This document shows positions 51,972-62,644 of a stretch of DNA of 64,000 bases, piece by piece. Source of the DNA: an uncultured Chloroflexus sp. Lineage in GTDB: Bacteria; Chloroflexota; Chloroflexia; Chloroflexales; Chloroflexaceae. Both the position numbers and the translations under genes were made by a program. Each line of letters starts with the position of its first letter. The first letter of the stretch is position 1. The stretch covers positions 30,409 through 94,408 of the forward strand of contig NZ_CALFBQ010000005.1 of NCBI RefSeq assembly GCF_937951745.1, in the 5' to 3' direction. A model generated the notes under the pieces. It saw nothing but the letters and a program-made list of their open reading frames with translations, was not told the DNA's origin and searched no databases.

Positions 51972-52463
51972 TTACCATGCTCGATAGAGATGACGCTCAC
52001 CGCGTTGCACTTCGGCGATTCGGCGCGCGCTGCCGGTGTCAACCCCGGCGGGCAAACGGTCGGGGTGAAAAAATTGGGCATCACAGATCTCGATGTCACC
52101 GCGGGGCGGCGCCGGCGGGCCATCAGCCACTGCGGTGAAGACGATCACGTAATCGCTGAGACCATTGGCGAGATAGTGGAACACACCATGGAGACCAGTC
52201 ACCGTCACCGGGCAGCCGCTCTCTTCGAGCGCCTCGCGGCGGGCCGCTTCCGCCGGCGCTTCACCGCGATCGATCGCGCCGCCGGGCAGACCCCACGGTT
52301 TCGCCCCACCCCGGTGACGTACCAGCAAAAATTCATCGCCGCGCTGCACGATCACCCGCACCCCAATTGCGCGTGGGCGGAAGATAATACCTTGCGCCAA
52401 CCGCAAGCGGATGAAGAGATTATATGCTCCGGTGAGGATGATTTCGCGCAAGGGGTGGATCAT
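51972..52463 (-). CDS. Nudix hydrolase
   Basis: The 163-residue protein has a full Nudix box in GGAIDRGEAPAEAARREALEESGC, preceded by KPWGLPGG, and a C-terminal DAQFFHPDRLPAG segment. An N-terminal helix (about residues 5-25) may contact membrane or partner. Substrate unknown; the ADP-ribose/NDP-sugar type is possible. A GTTAAC-rich leader lies upstream and the ribosome binding site is weak. It is 177 bp from the other Nudix gene, with a repeat arm between. Confidence 0.88.
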   Translation of the reverse strand: MIHPLREIILTGAYNLFIRLRLAQGIIFRPRAIGVRVIVQRGDEFLLVRHRGGAKPWGLPGGAIDRGEAPAEAARREALEESGCPVTVTGLHGVFHYLANGLSDYVIVFTAVADGPPAPPRGDIEICDAQFFHPDRLPAGVDTGSARRIAEVQRGERHLYRAW

Positions 52464-52770
52464 GGCCGCTGTTAACCCTGTCGCTTCAGCCGCTGGATCG
52501 TTCCACCGATCGCAAACGCATCATAGCACGGGCATATCTTGGCCGCAAATCGGCGTCGTGAGGGCTGTTGTGGCGTGAGCAGCGAGGGCAATACCCGGCC
52601 TGCGCATGTTCGGATATATTCCTTTAGGCAAGGGTCCCATGGAGATATGCCGCTGCAATGAGGAAAATATCCCCATCCGTATCTCTGCCAAAATACACAA
52701 GACAAATGGAGGGTTGCTGTGGTTTGATGAGTGAAGCTGTTAATCTTCCTTCGTCTCGGCAGGAGGAACT
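52464..52770. other. Intergenic region without recognised features
   Basis: Nothing convincing is seen in these 307 bp between the divergent Nudix and methyltransferase genes. A short minus-strand frame (52472-52705) has no ribosome binding site or family resemblance. The promoter of the methyltransferase gene should be in the right half, but no clear boxes stand out. Confidence 0.5.
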
Positions 52771-53499
52771 ATGACCTTTGCCTACAACCAACAGCAATGG
52801 AATGCCTTAGGCCAGCTTGATCCGTTCTGGGCAATGACCGGCATATCCGGTTGGGAATTAGCCGACTTCTTTCAAACTGGCCGGCATCAGATAGCACAGT
52901 TGCATGAAGAGATGCAACGTCTCGGTTATCCGCGTCGGTTTCAGCGTGTACTCGATTTCGGTTGCGGGATCGGGCGAGTGGCGCCGGCCCTGTGCGAGCA
53001 TTTCGCTGAGTATATCGGTCTTGATGTCGCCGAGAGCCTTATTTGCAAAGCGCGCGAGCTGCACCGCGATTTGGCCAATGCTCAGTTTCTGGTCAATACG
53101 ACCAGCCGGCTCGAACTGCCAGACAATAGCATCGATTTGATCTTTTCTTTCGGCGTCTTCCAACACATTCCCGATCGGCAAGCGATTCTGAACTTGTTAA
53201 GCGAATTTGCGCGGGTTTTAGCGCCGGGTGGGTTAATCTTTACGAACGTTTGCCACCACATACACTGGTTATACCGCTTGCAACTACGGCGTCGCGCCTA
53301 CACAATTCTGAAGCGCTTAGGTTTTCCTGATCACGCGCTCTATTACCGCTTAAAGCTGTACCCGCAATCGGTTCACGCAATTCCGCTTCGCCTTTGGTAT
53401 GGGCATTTGCAAACGCTCCCCTTGCAAGTGCGCGTGATGCGCCCGCAGTCAGCGCTCGATGCGCCGCACCAGTTATGGGAATATGCGCTAACCAAGTGA
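52771..53499 (+). CDS. Class I SAM-dependent methyltransferase
   Basis: The 242-residue enzyme has SAM motif I VLDFGCGIGRVAPAL (about residue 59), the acidic end of strand 2 in YIGLDVAE, the LPDNSIDLIFSFGVFQHIP motif and LAPGGLIFTNV. A basic C-terminal part follows. Closest pattern is the ubiE/biotin synthesis-like small-molecule group; substrate not predictable. The start at 52771 has GGCAGGAGGAACT, a perfect ribosome binding site. Confidence 0.9.
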   Translation: MTFAYNQQQWNALGQLDPFWAMTGISGWELADFFQTGRHQIAQLHEEMQRLGYPRRFQRVLDFGCGIGRVAPALCEHFAEYIGLDVAESLICKARELHRDLANAQFLVNTTSRLELPDNSIDLIFSFGVFQHIPDRQAILNLLSEFARVLAPGGLIFTNVCHHIHWLYRLQLRRRAYTILKRLGFPDHALYYRLKLYPQSVHAIPLRLWYGHLQTLPLQVRVMRPQSALDAPHQLWEYALTK

Positions 53500-53623
53500 A
53501 GAGATTTCATAGAGAACACTAATACACAACTAATCTTTTTCTAATCATTACCGTCTATCTTCCCGAAAGTGAGCGGATCTCCGCGGCAGATTCTACAGTT
53601 GCCATCACAAGGGGAGGTAGACG

Positions 53624-54796
53624 ATGCGCGCATTTCGCAACATCAGCTTGCTCGTGATGTTAGCGCTGATCGCCGTCGTGGGCGCAGCGCCAGCGCTGGC
53701 CCAAGAGAACCAGCGTGATCTCTTCTTTTACACTCGTTACCCCGCCCAAGAAGCCACCGTTGGCGATGTTGTCACTTTCAAACTCACGCTCGGCACCGAT
53801 ACGACACCGCAGATTGTGCGCCTCGGCATGCGTGAAGCACCGAGCGGTTGGAATATCACCTTCCGCGGCGACGGGCGTGTGATCCAGTCAGCCTACATTG
53901 AGCCGAATAACAACGCGACTTTTGATCTGCGCATCGAGCCGCCATCAGATGTGAAGGCCGGTTCGTATCGGATGGTGGCGGTAGCGACTGGGGTGAACCA
54001 AGAGGTGACGTTGCCGATCGAGTTGACGCTGAAGGCCAAGACGGTGAACCCCGCTGGTCTTACCTTCAAGGTCGATCTACCGACATTGCGCGGTTCGCCT
54101 TCAACCACCTTCCGCTACAACGTTACACTTAAGAACGAGAGCAGTGAAGAGGTGCCAGTAAGCTTGCTGGCTGAAGCGCCGCGCGGTTTCCAAGTTGATT
54201 TCAAGTTGTCGGGCCAAAGCATTACCAGCGTGCCGTTTGGCCCCAACGAGTCAAAGAGCCTTAGTGTGGAAGTGCGTGCGTTGAATCCTGACGTACCCGC
54301 TGGCACCTACGAAATCGGTATTCTGGCGCGTGGCGGTGATGTGCAAGCGACGACCCGTCTCGTGGCCGATATTACCGGTCAACCGCAATTGGTGCTGACA
54401 ACCCCCGATGGCCGGCTTTCTGGTGAAGCACGTATTGGCGAAAAGACTGATGTGAAGTTGGTGATACGCAACACCGGCTCTGCACCGGCGCGTAATATCG
54501 AACTGAGCGCCTCACCACCGATTGGCTGGACGGTCGAATTTGAGCCGAAGCAGATCCCTGAGCTAGCCAATGGCCAACTGGTCGAAGTCACTGCGAAGGT
54601 ACAGCCGTCGAATCAGGCAATTGCCGGTGATTACCTCGTTACCTTCACGGCCCGCCCGGCTGATGCAGCGGTTGCCACCAGCGAATTCCGGTTTACGGTG
54701 TTGACCTCAACGATTTGGGGGTTAGTTGGGATTGCCCTGATTGCGGTGGCGGTGGTTGGCGTTGGCGTGGCGGTGATGCGGTTTGGCCGCCGGTAA
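53624..54796 (+). CDS. Exported protein with NEW3-type beta domains and C-terminal anchor
   Basis: The 390-residue protein has a signal peptide cleaved near ALA (about residue 26), three Ig-like/NEW3 (alpha-galactosidase-associated) beta domains with repeated VTFKLTLGTD, FRYNVTLKNESSEEVPVSL and DVKLVIRNTGSAPARNIELS patterns, and one C-terminal membrane helix (about 364-384). It heads an operon with an ABC-2 type exporter and probably sits outside the membrane next to it. The start has GGGGAGGTAGACG upstream. Whether it is an export cargo, a chaperone or a surface adhesin is open. Confidence 0.85.
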   Translation: MRAFRNISLLVMLALIAVVGAAPALAQENQRDLFFYTRYPAQEATVGDVVTFKLTLGTDTTPQIVRLGMREAPSGWNITFRGDGRVIQSAYIEPNNNATFDLRIEPPSDVKAGSYRMVAVATGVNQEVTLPIELTLKAKTVNPAGLTFKVDLPTLRGSPSTTFRYNVTLKNESSEEVPVSLLAEAPRGFQVDFKLSGQSITSVPFGPNESKSLSVEVRALNPDVPAGTYEIGILARGGDVQATTRLVADITGQPQLVLTTPDGRLSGEARIGEKTDVKLVIRNTGSAPARNIELSASPPIGWTVEFEPKQIPELANGQLVEVTAKVQPSNQAIAGDYLVTFTARPADAAVATSEFRFTVLTSTIWGLVGIALIAVAVVGVGVAVMRFGRR

Positions 54797-54846
54797 TGTA
54801 AAGCCGCACGTCGTGTGTTTCTACCACGATAACAGGGGAAACGATT

Positions 54847-55794
54847 ATGACCGACGTGGTGATTGAATGCCGTGATTTGACCAAACAATACGGCACGTTT
54901 ATCGCCGTCGATCACCTCAACCTGACCGTGCGCAAGGGCGAAATTTTCGGCCTGTTGGGGCCGAATGGCGCTGGCAAGACCACTACCATTCTGATGCTGC
55001 TGGGCTTGACCGAGCCGACCGGCGGGAGTGTGCGGGTGTTAGGCCTTGACCCGGCCCGCCAGCCGCTTAGCGTCAAGGCGCGGGTTGGTTATCTGCCCGA
55101 CCAAGTCGGTTTCTACGACAACTTGACCGCGCGCGAGAATCTCAATTACATCGCCAAGCTTAATGGTATGCGCGAGCCAGAGATGAGCAAGCGCATCAAC
55201 GAGGCGCTTGCTCAGGTTGGGTTGAGCAACGTGGCCGATCGGCGGGTTAAGACCTTCTCGCGCGGTATGCGCCAGCGGTTGGGGGTGGCCGAGATTTTGA
55301 TCAAGCAGCCGCAGCTAATCATCATGGACGAGCCGACGCTGGCGCTTGACCCGGAAGCGGTGCGCGAATTTCTCGATCTCATCCGCCAGCTCAAGGCGAG
55401 CGGCATTACCATCTTGCTCTCGTCGCACCTATTACAACAGGTGCAGGCGGTTTGCGATCGGGTCGGTCTCTTCCACCAAGGGCGCATGGTGCTGGAAGGC
55501 ACAGTCGGCGAGTTGGCCCAGCGCGTGCTTGGTGGCGCCTACCGCATCCACGTTGAGGCTGAGGGTGGCGATGCGGTGGCGGCGGCGTTGCACGCCTTGC
55601 CCGATGTGGTAAAAGTGTCAGCGAACGGCTCCCAATACAACGTCGAAGCGCGTGCCGATCTGCGCGCCGAGATTGCCCGCAAGGTGATCGAGGCAGGTGG
55701 TAAGTTGCTGGGTCTGAGCGTAGACACGCCCAGCCTCGATGAGGTGTACGCGCGCTACTTCCAGAAAGGAGCGGCCTATGCAGCACGCGCGTAG
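54847..55794 (+). CDS. ABC exporter ATP-binding protein
   Basis: The 315-residue ATPase has Walker A GPNGAGKT (38-45), a variant signature FSRGMRQ (137-143), Walker B LIIMDEPT (157-164; Asp161, Glu162) and an H-loop at SSHLLQQ. The C-terminal 90 residues form the accessory domain common in ABC-2 (NatA/CcmA-like) exporters. It pairs with the permease whose start codon overlaps its end by 17 bp. Confidence 0.95.
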   Translation: MTDVVIECRDLTKQYGTFIAVDHLNLTVRKGEIFGLLGPNGAGKTTTILMLLGLTEPTGGSVRVLGLDPARQPLSVKARVGYLPDQVGFYDNLTARENLNYIAKLNGMREPEMSKRINEALAQVGLSNVADRRVKTFSRGMRQRLGVAEILIKQPQLIIMDEPTLALDPEAVREFLDLIRQLKASGITILLSSHLLQQVQAVCDRVGLFHQGRMVLEGTVGELAQRVLGGAYRIHVEAEGGDAVAAALHALPDVVKVSANGSQYNVEARADLRAEIARKVIEAGGKLLGLSVDTPSLDEVYARYFQKGAAYAARA

Positions 55795-56764
55795 CATAGC
55801 ACCCGCGCGCCAGCGCGAAGGTTCGCCGTGGACGGGGTTGTGGGCGGTGGTGGCCAAAGAGATGGCCGATTATCTGACCAGCGCCCGCATGATGATCCTT
55901 GAAGCGCTGATCTTGCTCACCGCTTTTGGCACCGTCTATGCCGCGTCACAGAATCTGCGCGCTGGCGCTGGCACTAGCGATGATTTCCTCTTCTTGCGCC
56001 TTTTTACCACGGCCCGCGAGCCGCTGCCGGCCTTTGTCGGTTTCCTTGGCTTGCTGGTACCGTTGCTAGCGATTGCGCTGGCGTTCGACTCGATCAATGG
56101 CGAGTTCAACCAGCGCACGCTCTCGAAGGTGCTGGCGCAGCCGATCTACCGCGATGCCCTGCTGTTGGGTAAATTCTTGGCCGGTTTGGGCACGCTGGCT
56201 TTGGCCCTGACCGCGATCTGGCTCCTGATCATCGGCATGGGCTTGCTGCAACTGGGGGTGCCGCCGAGCAGCGAAGAGACGGTGCGCATGCTGTGGTTCT
56301 TGCTGATCACCATCTTCTACGGCGGAATTTGGTTGGCACTGGCGATGCTCTTCTCGATCATCTTTCGCCAGCCGGCCACGGCGGCGCTAGCCGCGATTGC
56401 CGTCTGGCTCTTCTTTACCGTCTTCTGGGGCATTATCGCCAGCCTGTTGGCTCGTACCTTGCAACCGGTGCCACCGGGTGATACTCAAGCGTTGATCAAC
56501 CAAATTCAACTGGAACTGCTGCTCACTCGGCTATCGCCAAATACTCTCTTCTCGGAGGTGGCGCTGGCGATGCTCAACCCGGCAGTGCGCGCCTTGGGGA
56601 TTGTTCTGCCCATCCAGTTGCACAACGCCATCCCCGGCACACCATTGCCGGCTGGGCAGAGCATCTTGCTGACGTGGCCGCACGCCACCGGCCTGATCGC
56701 GGCGACAATCGTGCTGTTCGCTATCGGCTATATCCTCTTTCAACGCCAAGAGGTGCGGGCGTAA
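55778..56764 (+). CDS. ABC-2 type exporter permease
   Basis: The 328-residue permease has six membrane helices and the ABC-2 pattern: [18 protein letters not shown] at the start, [48 protein letters not shown] in the first third, and a large extracytoplasmic loop before the last helix (about 225-300). The start at 55778 lies inside the ATPase gene, with AAAGGAG upstream, so translation is coupled. A hairpin terminator closes the operon. Export substrate unknown. Confidence 0.93.
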   Translation: MQHARSIAPARQREGSPWTGLWAVVAKEMADYLTSARMMILEALILLTAFGTVYAASQNLRAGAGTSDDFLFLRLFTTAREPLPAFVGFLGLLVPLLAIALAFDSINGEFNQRTLSKVLAQPIYRDALLLGKFLAGLGTLALALTAIWLLIIGMGLLQLGVPPSSEETVRMLWFLLITIFYGGIWLALAMLFSIIFRQPATAALAAIAVWLFFTVFWGIIASLLARTLQPVPPGDTQALINQIQLELLLTRLSPNTLFSEVALAMLNPAVRALGIVLPIQLHNAIPGTPLPAGQSILLTWPHATGLIAATIVLFAIGYILFQRQEVRA

Positions 56765-56772
56765 TTGCCGGT

Positions 56773-56796
56773 AGGGGCGAATTATTATTCGCCCCT
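56773..56796. terminator. Hairpin terminator after the ABC-2 exporter operon
   Basis: A 10-bp perfect stem (AGGGGCGAAT and complement) with loop TATT lies 8 bp after the stop. It shares the GTAGGGGCG head with the hairpin at 9748. No T-run follows. Confidence 0.6.
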
Positions 56797-56912
56797 CCCA
56801 TCCTTCGCCCCCTACTCTCCCCACACTGATATTCCCCACAATTTCCCCAATCGTCGTACAATACAGATAGCTATTGTCGGGTTCTGCCTTGCACAAGGAG
56901 AGATAGGCAGCG

Positions 56913-57293
56913 ATGAACAACGTATTGGCGATTGCGCTGGGGGCGGCGATTGGCGCCAACCTCCGCTACGGCATTGGGTTGTGGGCAGCCCAACGCTTCG
57001 GCACGGCGTGGCCATACGGCACCCTCATCATCAACCTGCTCGGTTGTCTGCTGATTGGCGTGTTGCTGACCCTCACCGCTAACCGGCTGACCCTCAGCGA
57101 ACCGGTACGATTGATGTTGGTGACGGGTTTGCTCGGCGGGTTCACTACCTTCTCGACGTTTGGCTACGAGAGCTTTACCCTGTTAAATGCCGGCAATTGG
57201 CTGGCGGCATTGGGGTATGTCGGCGGGAGTGTGGTGGGCGGTCTGATCGCCGTAGTCGTTGGAGTCGAGCTTGGGCGATGGATCGGCGGGTAA
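56913..57293 (+). CDS. crcB: Fluoride ion channel/exporter
   Basis: The 126-residue protein with four membrane helices matches CrcB/Fluc: GAAIGANLRYG near the start, PYGTLIINLLGC (Asn41 in the pore), and GGFTTFSTFGYE (75-86) with the fluoride-lining Phe and Thr residues. It removes toxic fluoride from the cytoplasm as an antiparallel dimer. The start has AAGGAGAG, itself part of a small CCTT-GCAC-AAGG hairpin. No crcB-motif riboswitch was recognised in the leader. The DUF190-CBS gene follows after 72 bp. Confidence 0.95.
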   Translation: MNNVLAIALGAAIGANLRYGIGLWAAQRFGTAWPYGTLIINLLGCLLIGVLLTLTANRLTLSEPVRLMLVTGLLGGFTTFSTFGYESFTLLNAGNWLAALGYVGGSVVGGLIAVVVGVELGRWIGG

Positions 57294-57317
57294 GTGGTTT
57301 GGTGTAGGATAGTCGGT

Positions 57318-57359
57318 GAGGGCAACGCCTAGTGTCGCCCTTGCCTCCTTGAGAGGAGG
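57318..57359 (+). promoter_or_regulatory. Structured leader that sequesters the ribosome binding site of the DUF190-CBS gene
   Basis: CCTCCT (57344-57349) pairs with AGGAGG (57354-57359) around the loop TGAG. AGGAGG is the only ribosome binding site of the following gene, six bases before its ATG. Upstream, GAGGGCAA (57318-57325) can instead pair with TTGCCTCC (57341-57348), with one mismatch, which would free the ribosome binding site. A GGTG/CGCC stem around the same GAGGGCAA gives a pseudoknot-like layout. The two exclusive pairings suggest a translational switch; the ligand is unknown, fluoride is a guess from context. Confidence 0.45.
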
Positions 57360-57365
57360 TCTCCA

Positions 57366-58649
57366 ATGGAGCAGGCCGTGACGCAGCAGCTCTGGATCTA
57401 TATTGATGAAGGCGATAGTCAGCAAGGTCGCACGATCGCCTCACGGATTGTCGATACGCTGCGGGCCGCTGGTGCGCCGGGAGTGACGGTCTTACGCGGT
57501 GTAGGAGGTTACGGCACCCATGGCGTTTTCCATAGCGACTTGCTGGTCGATATTCCTAGCCGGCTGCCGCTGATCATCACCTGCATCGACCGCAGCGATC
57601 GCTTGCAACGAGTATTGCCTAAGCTGAGCGAGTTGGTGCAAGAGGGGTTGATCGTGCTCTCGCCGGTGCTCGTTGTGAAAGTGGGCCGGCGCGCCGGCGG
57701 GATTTTTCCTTCTCACCTGACTGTCGCCGATGTGATGAATCACGATGTGGTCTCAGTGACGGTTGATACGCCGGTCGGCGAGTTGGTGCGGCTGCTGCTC
57801 GAACGCGGCTTGCGAGCGATGCCAGTCGTGGATGGGCAGCGCAAGGTAGTAGGGATTGTTACCGATGCCGATTTGTTGCAACGCGGGGTGAGCCAGTTGC
57901 CGCTGCACTTGCAGCAGTTGCTGCCGGGTGATGAACGAGCGGCGCAATTGGCCGCAATTGCAACCCGTCCTGAACGGGCGGTCGACGTGATGACGCCGAA
58001 CCCCCGTACTATCGCGGCGACTGCTTCGTTAACACAAGCGGCATTGCTCATGGCCGAGCATGATCACAAACGGTTGCCGGTCGTTAATGGCGAGGGGCAG
58101 TTGGTAGGGATTGTCAGTAGGTCAGACATCTTGCAGACAGTAGCGAATAACTTTGCGGTGAGTCCTGAAACGGCACCTACCGGCTTGAATGCCGCCAAGA
58201 CGGTTGGTGAAGTGATGGTGCGTGACGTGCCAACCGTTACTCCTGAAACATCGTTGATCGAGACGCTCGATCGGGTTTTATCGACGCCGCGCCGACGCGC
58301 AGTGGTGATCGACAATGAACGGCGCGTCATTGGCATCATCAGCGATGGCGACATTCTGCGCCGGGCAATGCGACCGGTGGCGCCGGGCTTGTTGCAACGC
58401 TTCGCCATCTGGATCGGAGGCGGCGCTCGCCCGCCTGAGTTAGAGCTGGCGCTCAAGAATCACACCGCGGCTGATGTGATGACAAGCCCTGTGATAACAG
58501 TGACACCAGATACCCCAATTACAACTGCGGTTGAGCAGACGATCACGCACCGGATCAAACGCTTGCCGGTGGTTGATAATGAAGGCCGGTTGGTAGGGAT
58601 GGTTGGGCGAGCTGCATTGTTGGGGGCATTATTAGGTAGCAGCCAGTAA
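57366..58649 (+). CDS. DUF190 domain fused to four CBS domains
   Basis: The 427-residue protein starts with a DUF190 domain (about residues 5-108; GRTIASRIVDTLRAAGAPGVTVLRGVGGYGTHG), a PII-like fold often encoded beside crcB, followed by four CBS modules in two pairs (about 118-178, 205-265, 285-335 and 370-425; each begins like TVADVMNHDVVSVTVDTPV). CBS pairs usually bind adenine nucleotides. It is probably a soluble sensor acting with CrcB or a related ion pathway. The start codon follows a ribosome binding site held in a hairpin. A strong bidirectional hairpin closes the unit. Confidence 0.88.
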   Translation: MEQAVTQQLWIYIDEGDSQQGRTIASRIVDTLRAAGAPGVTVLRGVGGYGTHGVFHSDLLVDIPSRLPLIITCIDRSDRLQRVLPKLSELVQEGLIVLSPVLVVKVGRRAGGIFPSHLTVADVMNHDVVSVTVDTPVGELVRLLLERGLRAMPVVDGQRKVVGIVTDADLLQRGVSQLPLHLQQLLPGDERAAQLAAIATRPERAVDVMTPNPRTIAATASLTQAALLMAEHDHKRLPVVNGEGQLVGIVSRSDILQTVANNFAVSPETAPTGLNAAKTVGEVMVRDVPTVTPETSLIETLDRVLSTPRRRAVVIDNERRVIGIISDGDILRRAMRPVAPGLLQRFAIWIGGGARPPELELALKNHTAADVMTSPVITVTPDTPITTAVEQTITHRIKRLPVVDNEGRLVGMVGRAALLGALLGSSQ

Positions 58650-58659
58650 GGGAAACGGA

Positions 58660-58684
58660 AGGGGTGCAGCATTGCTGCACCCCT
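58660..58684. terminator. Bidirectional terminator between the DUF190-CBS gene and clpC
   Basis: AGGGGTGCAG and its complement form a 10-bp stem (extendable to 12) around CATTG, midway between two convergent stop codons. CTCTTGGTGTTCT on the plus side and TTCCGTTTCCCTT on the minus side are modestly T-rich. It likely serves both genes. Confidence 0.75.
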
Positions 58685-58695
58685 CTTGGTGTTCT

Positions 58696-61203
<2,508 letters not shown>

Positions 61204-61330
61204 ACTCTTCTCCACCTGCTAGACTGGAGGAAACGACTATTGGGCCTGACAGACCGGGGAATACGAATATTGCCCTCTCTTGCCATTGTTGCTGGTTGAG
61301 AGCGCCATCTCGACCAAGCAACGGCAGGAG

Positions 61331-62536
61331 CTAGCCATCATCCTCCGCTTCTGCGCCGCTCTCGGACGGCTCGTGTTGGAGCCGCAGACTCAATCCCATC
61401 CGCTTCCGCGCCGGATCGATCCGGATAATCCGGGCCTGCACCACTTGCCCTTCACTCAACACCTCGCGAGGGTGTTGGATCCGCTCGTCACCCATCTCCG
61501 AAATGTGGATGAGACCCTCCACCCCATCCTCGATGCGGGCAAAAGCACCGAACGAGGTGAGTTGAGTGATCGTCCCTTCGACGATCTGGCCTAACTGATA
61601 CCGCTCGGCTACCTTCGTCCATGGCTCGCTCTGCGTGCGCTTGATCGACAACGCGATCCGCTTGCGCTCGTGATCGATGCTCAGGATCGACACCTTCACC
61701 TTGCTGCCGACCTTAAGCACCTCGGCGGGGTGTTTCACCCGCGACCACGAAATCTCGGAGAGGTGAACGAGGCCATCGGCGCCGCCAATATCAACGAAGG
61801 CACCAAAATCGCACACCGACGAGACGATGCCTTCGCGTACATCGCCCTCGCGCAGTGACGACAGCAACTCATCCTTCTTCGACTCGCGGGTTTCAGCGAG
61901 CGCCTGCCGTTCCGACAAGATCAGGCGGTTGCGGTTACGATTAATCTCGATGACCTTCAGCGGCAATTCGACATTAACCAGCCGGGCCATTTCGGATTGC
62001 TTCTGCGTTTCCGAGCTGCGGCTGATGCTCGACACTTGTGACGCAGGCACAAACCCGCGCACGCCGTCGAGATCGACCAGCAGGCCGCCCTTGTTGTAGT
62101 TCTTGACGCGGGCGTATATGATCTCACCCCGCTCGTAACATTCTTGCAACGCGCGCCAGCTCTTCTCTTGCCGAGCTTTGTCGATCGACAGGATCGCGCG
62201 GCCTTCTTTGTCTTCCGATTGGACGACGAAGACAAGGACCGGATCACCCACCTTCAGCGCAGCGCGATCCTCTTCACTGAGCGTCTGCATCTCGCGGCTA
62301 GGGATGACGCCTTCGGCTTTGGCGCCAATATCGACGAGGATTTCGTCGCGGTCGATCCGCATAATCCGCCCATCAACTGTATCGCCGTGTTTGAGGTTGC
62401 GATAAGAATGAGCGGGATCGCGCAGAATCTCCTCCATAAGCGCCTGATCGCCGCGATCGAGCAGATCGTTTAGATCAGGTTGGCGAGCTTCGTCGTGATC
62501 GTTTGAATTATTGCCGACATGATTCAACTCTTCCAT
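61331..62536 (-). CDS. rpsA: S1 RNA-binding domain protein, ribosomal protein S1-like
   Basis: The 401-residue protein has four S1 domains (about residues 46-116, 132-200, 218-288 and 304-374); the third and fourth show the canonical GIVSSVCDFGAFVDIGGADGLVHLSEISW and GTITQLTSFGAFARIEDGVEGLIHISEM. Four domains match S1 of non-proteobacterial phyla, which helps mRNA bind the 30S subunit. The tail is acidic. A promoter with TTGCGT and TATAAT lies about 70 bp upstream. Confidence 0.93.
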   Translation of the reverse strand: MEELNHVGNNSNDHDEARQPDLNDLLDRGDQALMEEILRDPAHSYRNLKHGDTVDGRIMRIDRDEILVDIGAKAEGVIPSREMQTLSEEDRAALKVGDPVLVFVVQSEDKEGRAILSIDKARQEKSWRALQECYERGEIIYARVKNYNKGGLLVDLDGVRGFVPASQVSSISRSSETQKQSEMARLVNVELPLKVIEINRNRNRLILSERQALAETRESKKDELLSSLREGDVREGIVSSVCDFGAFVDIGGADGLVHLSEISWSRVKHPAEVLKVGSKVKVSILSIDHERKRIALSIKRTQSEPWTKVAERYQLGQIVEGTITQLTSFGAFARIEDGVEGLIHISEMGDERIQHPREVLSEGQVVQARIIRIDPARKRMGLSLRLQHEPSESGAEAEDDG

Positions 62537-62604
62537 GAAAGATCCCTGCGCAGAAGCGGCGGCGCGCCATTCGACGGGGCTTGGTCGGAGCGATACGTAG
62601 CAAT

Positions 62605-62633
62605 ATTATACGCCGGGCAGATTTAAAACGCAA
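62605..62633 (-). promoter_or_regulatory. Sigma-70 type promoter of the S1-domain gene
   Basis: On the minus strand TTGCGT (62633-62628) and a perfect TATAAT (62610-62605) are 17 bp apart. The start of transcription would be near 62598, about 60 bp before the ATG at 62536. Confidence 0.65.
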
Positions 62634-62644
62634 GGATCATGATA

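Noticed and set aside
56797..56912. Fluoride riboswitch in the crcB leader
   Set aside because: The expected crcB-motif pattern (paired GGNGAUG...CGCC, conserved UAA and downstream GCUGAUG) is not visible; only a small CCTT-GCAC-AAGG hairpin at the ribosome binding site is seen.
61204..61330. CIRCE or CtsR operator upstream of clpC
   Set aside because: No TTAGCACTC-N9-GAGTGCTAA inverted repeat or heptad repeat of CtsR type can be found in the 127-bp gap.
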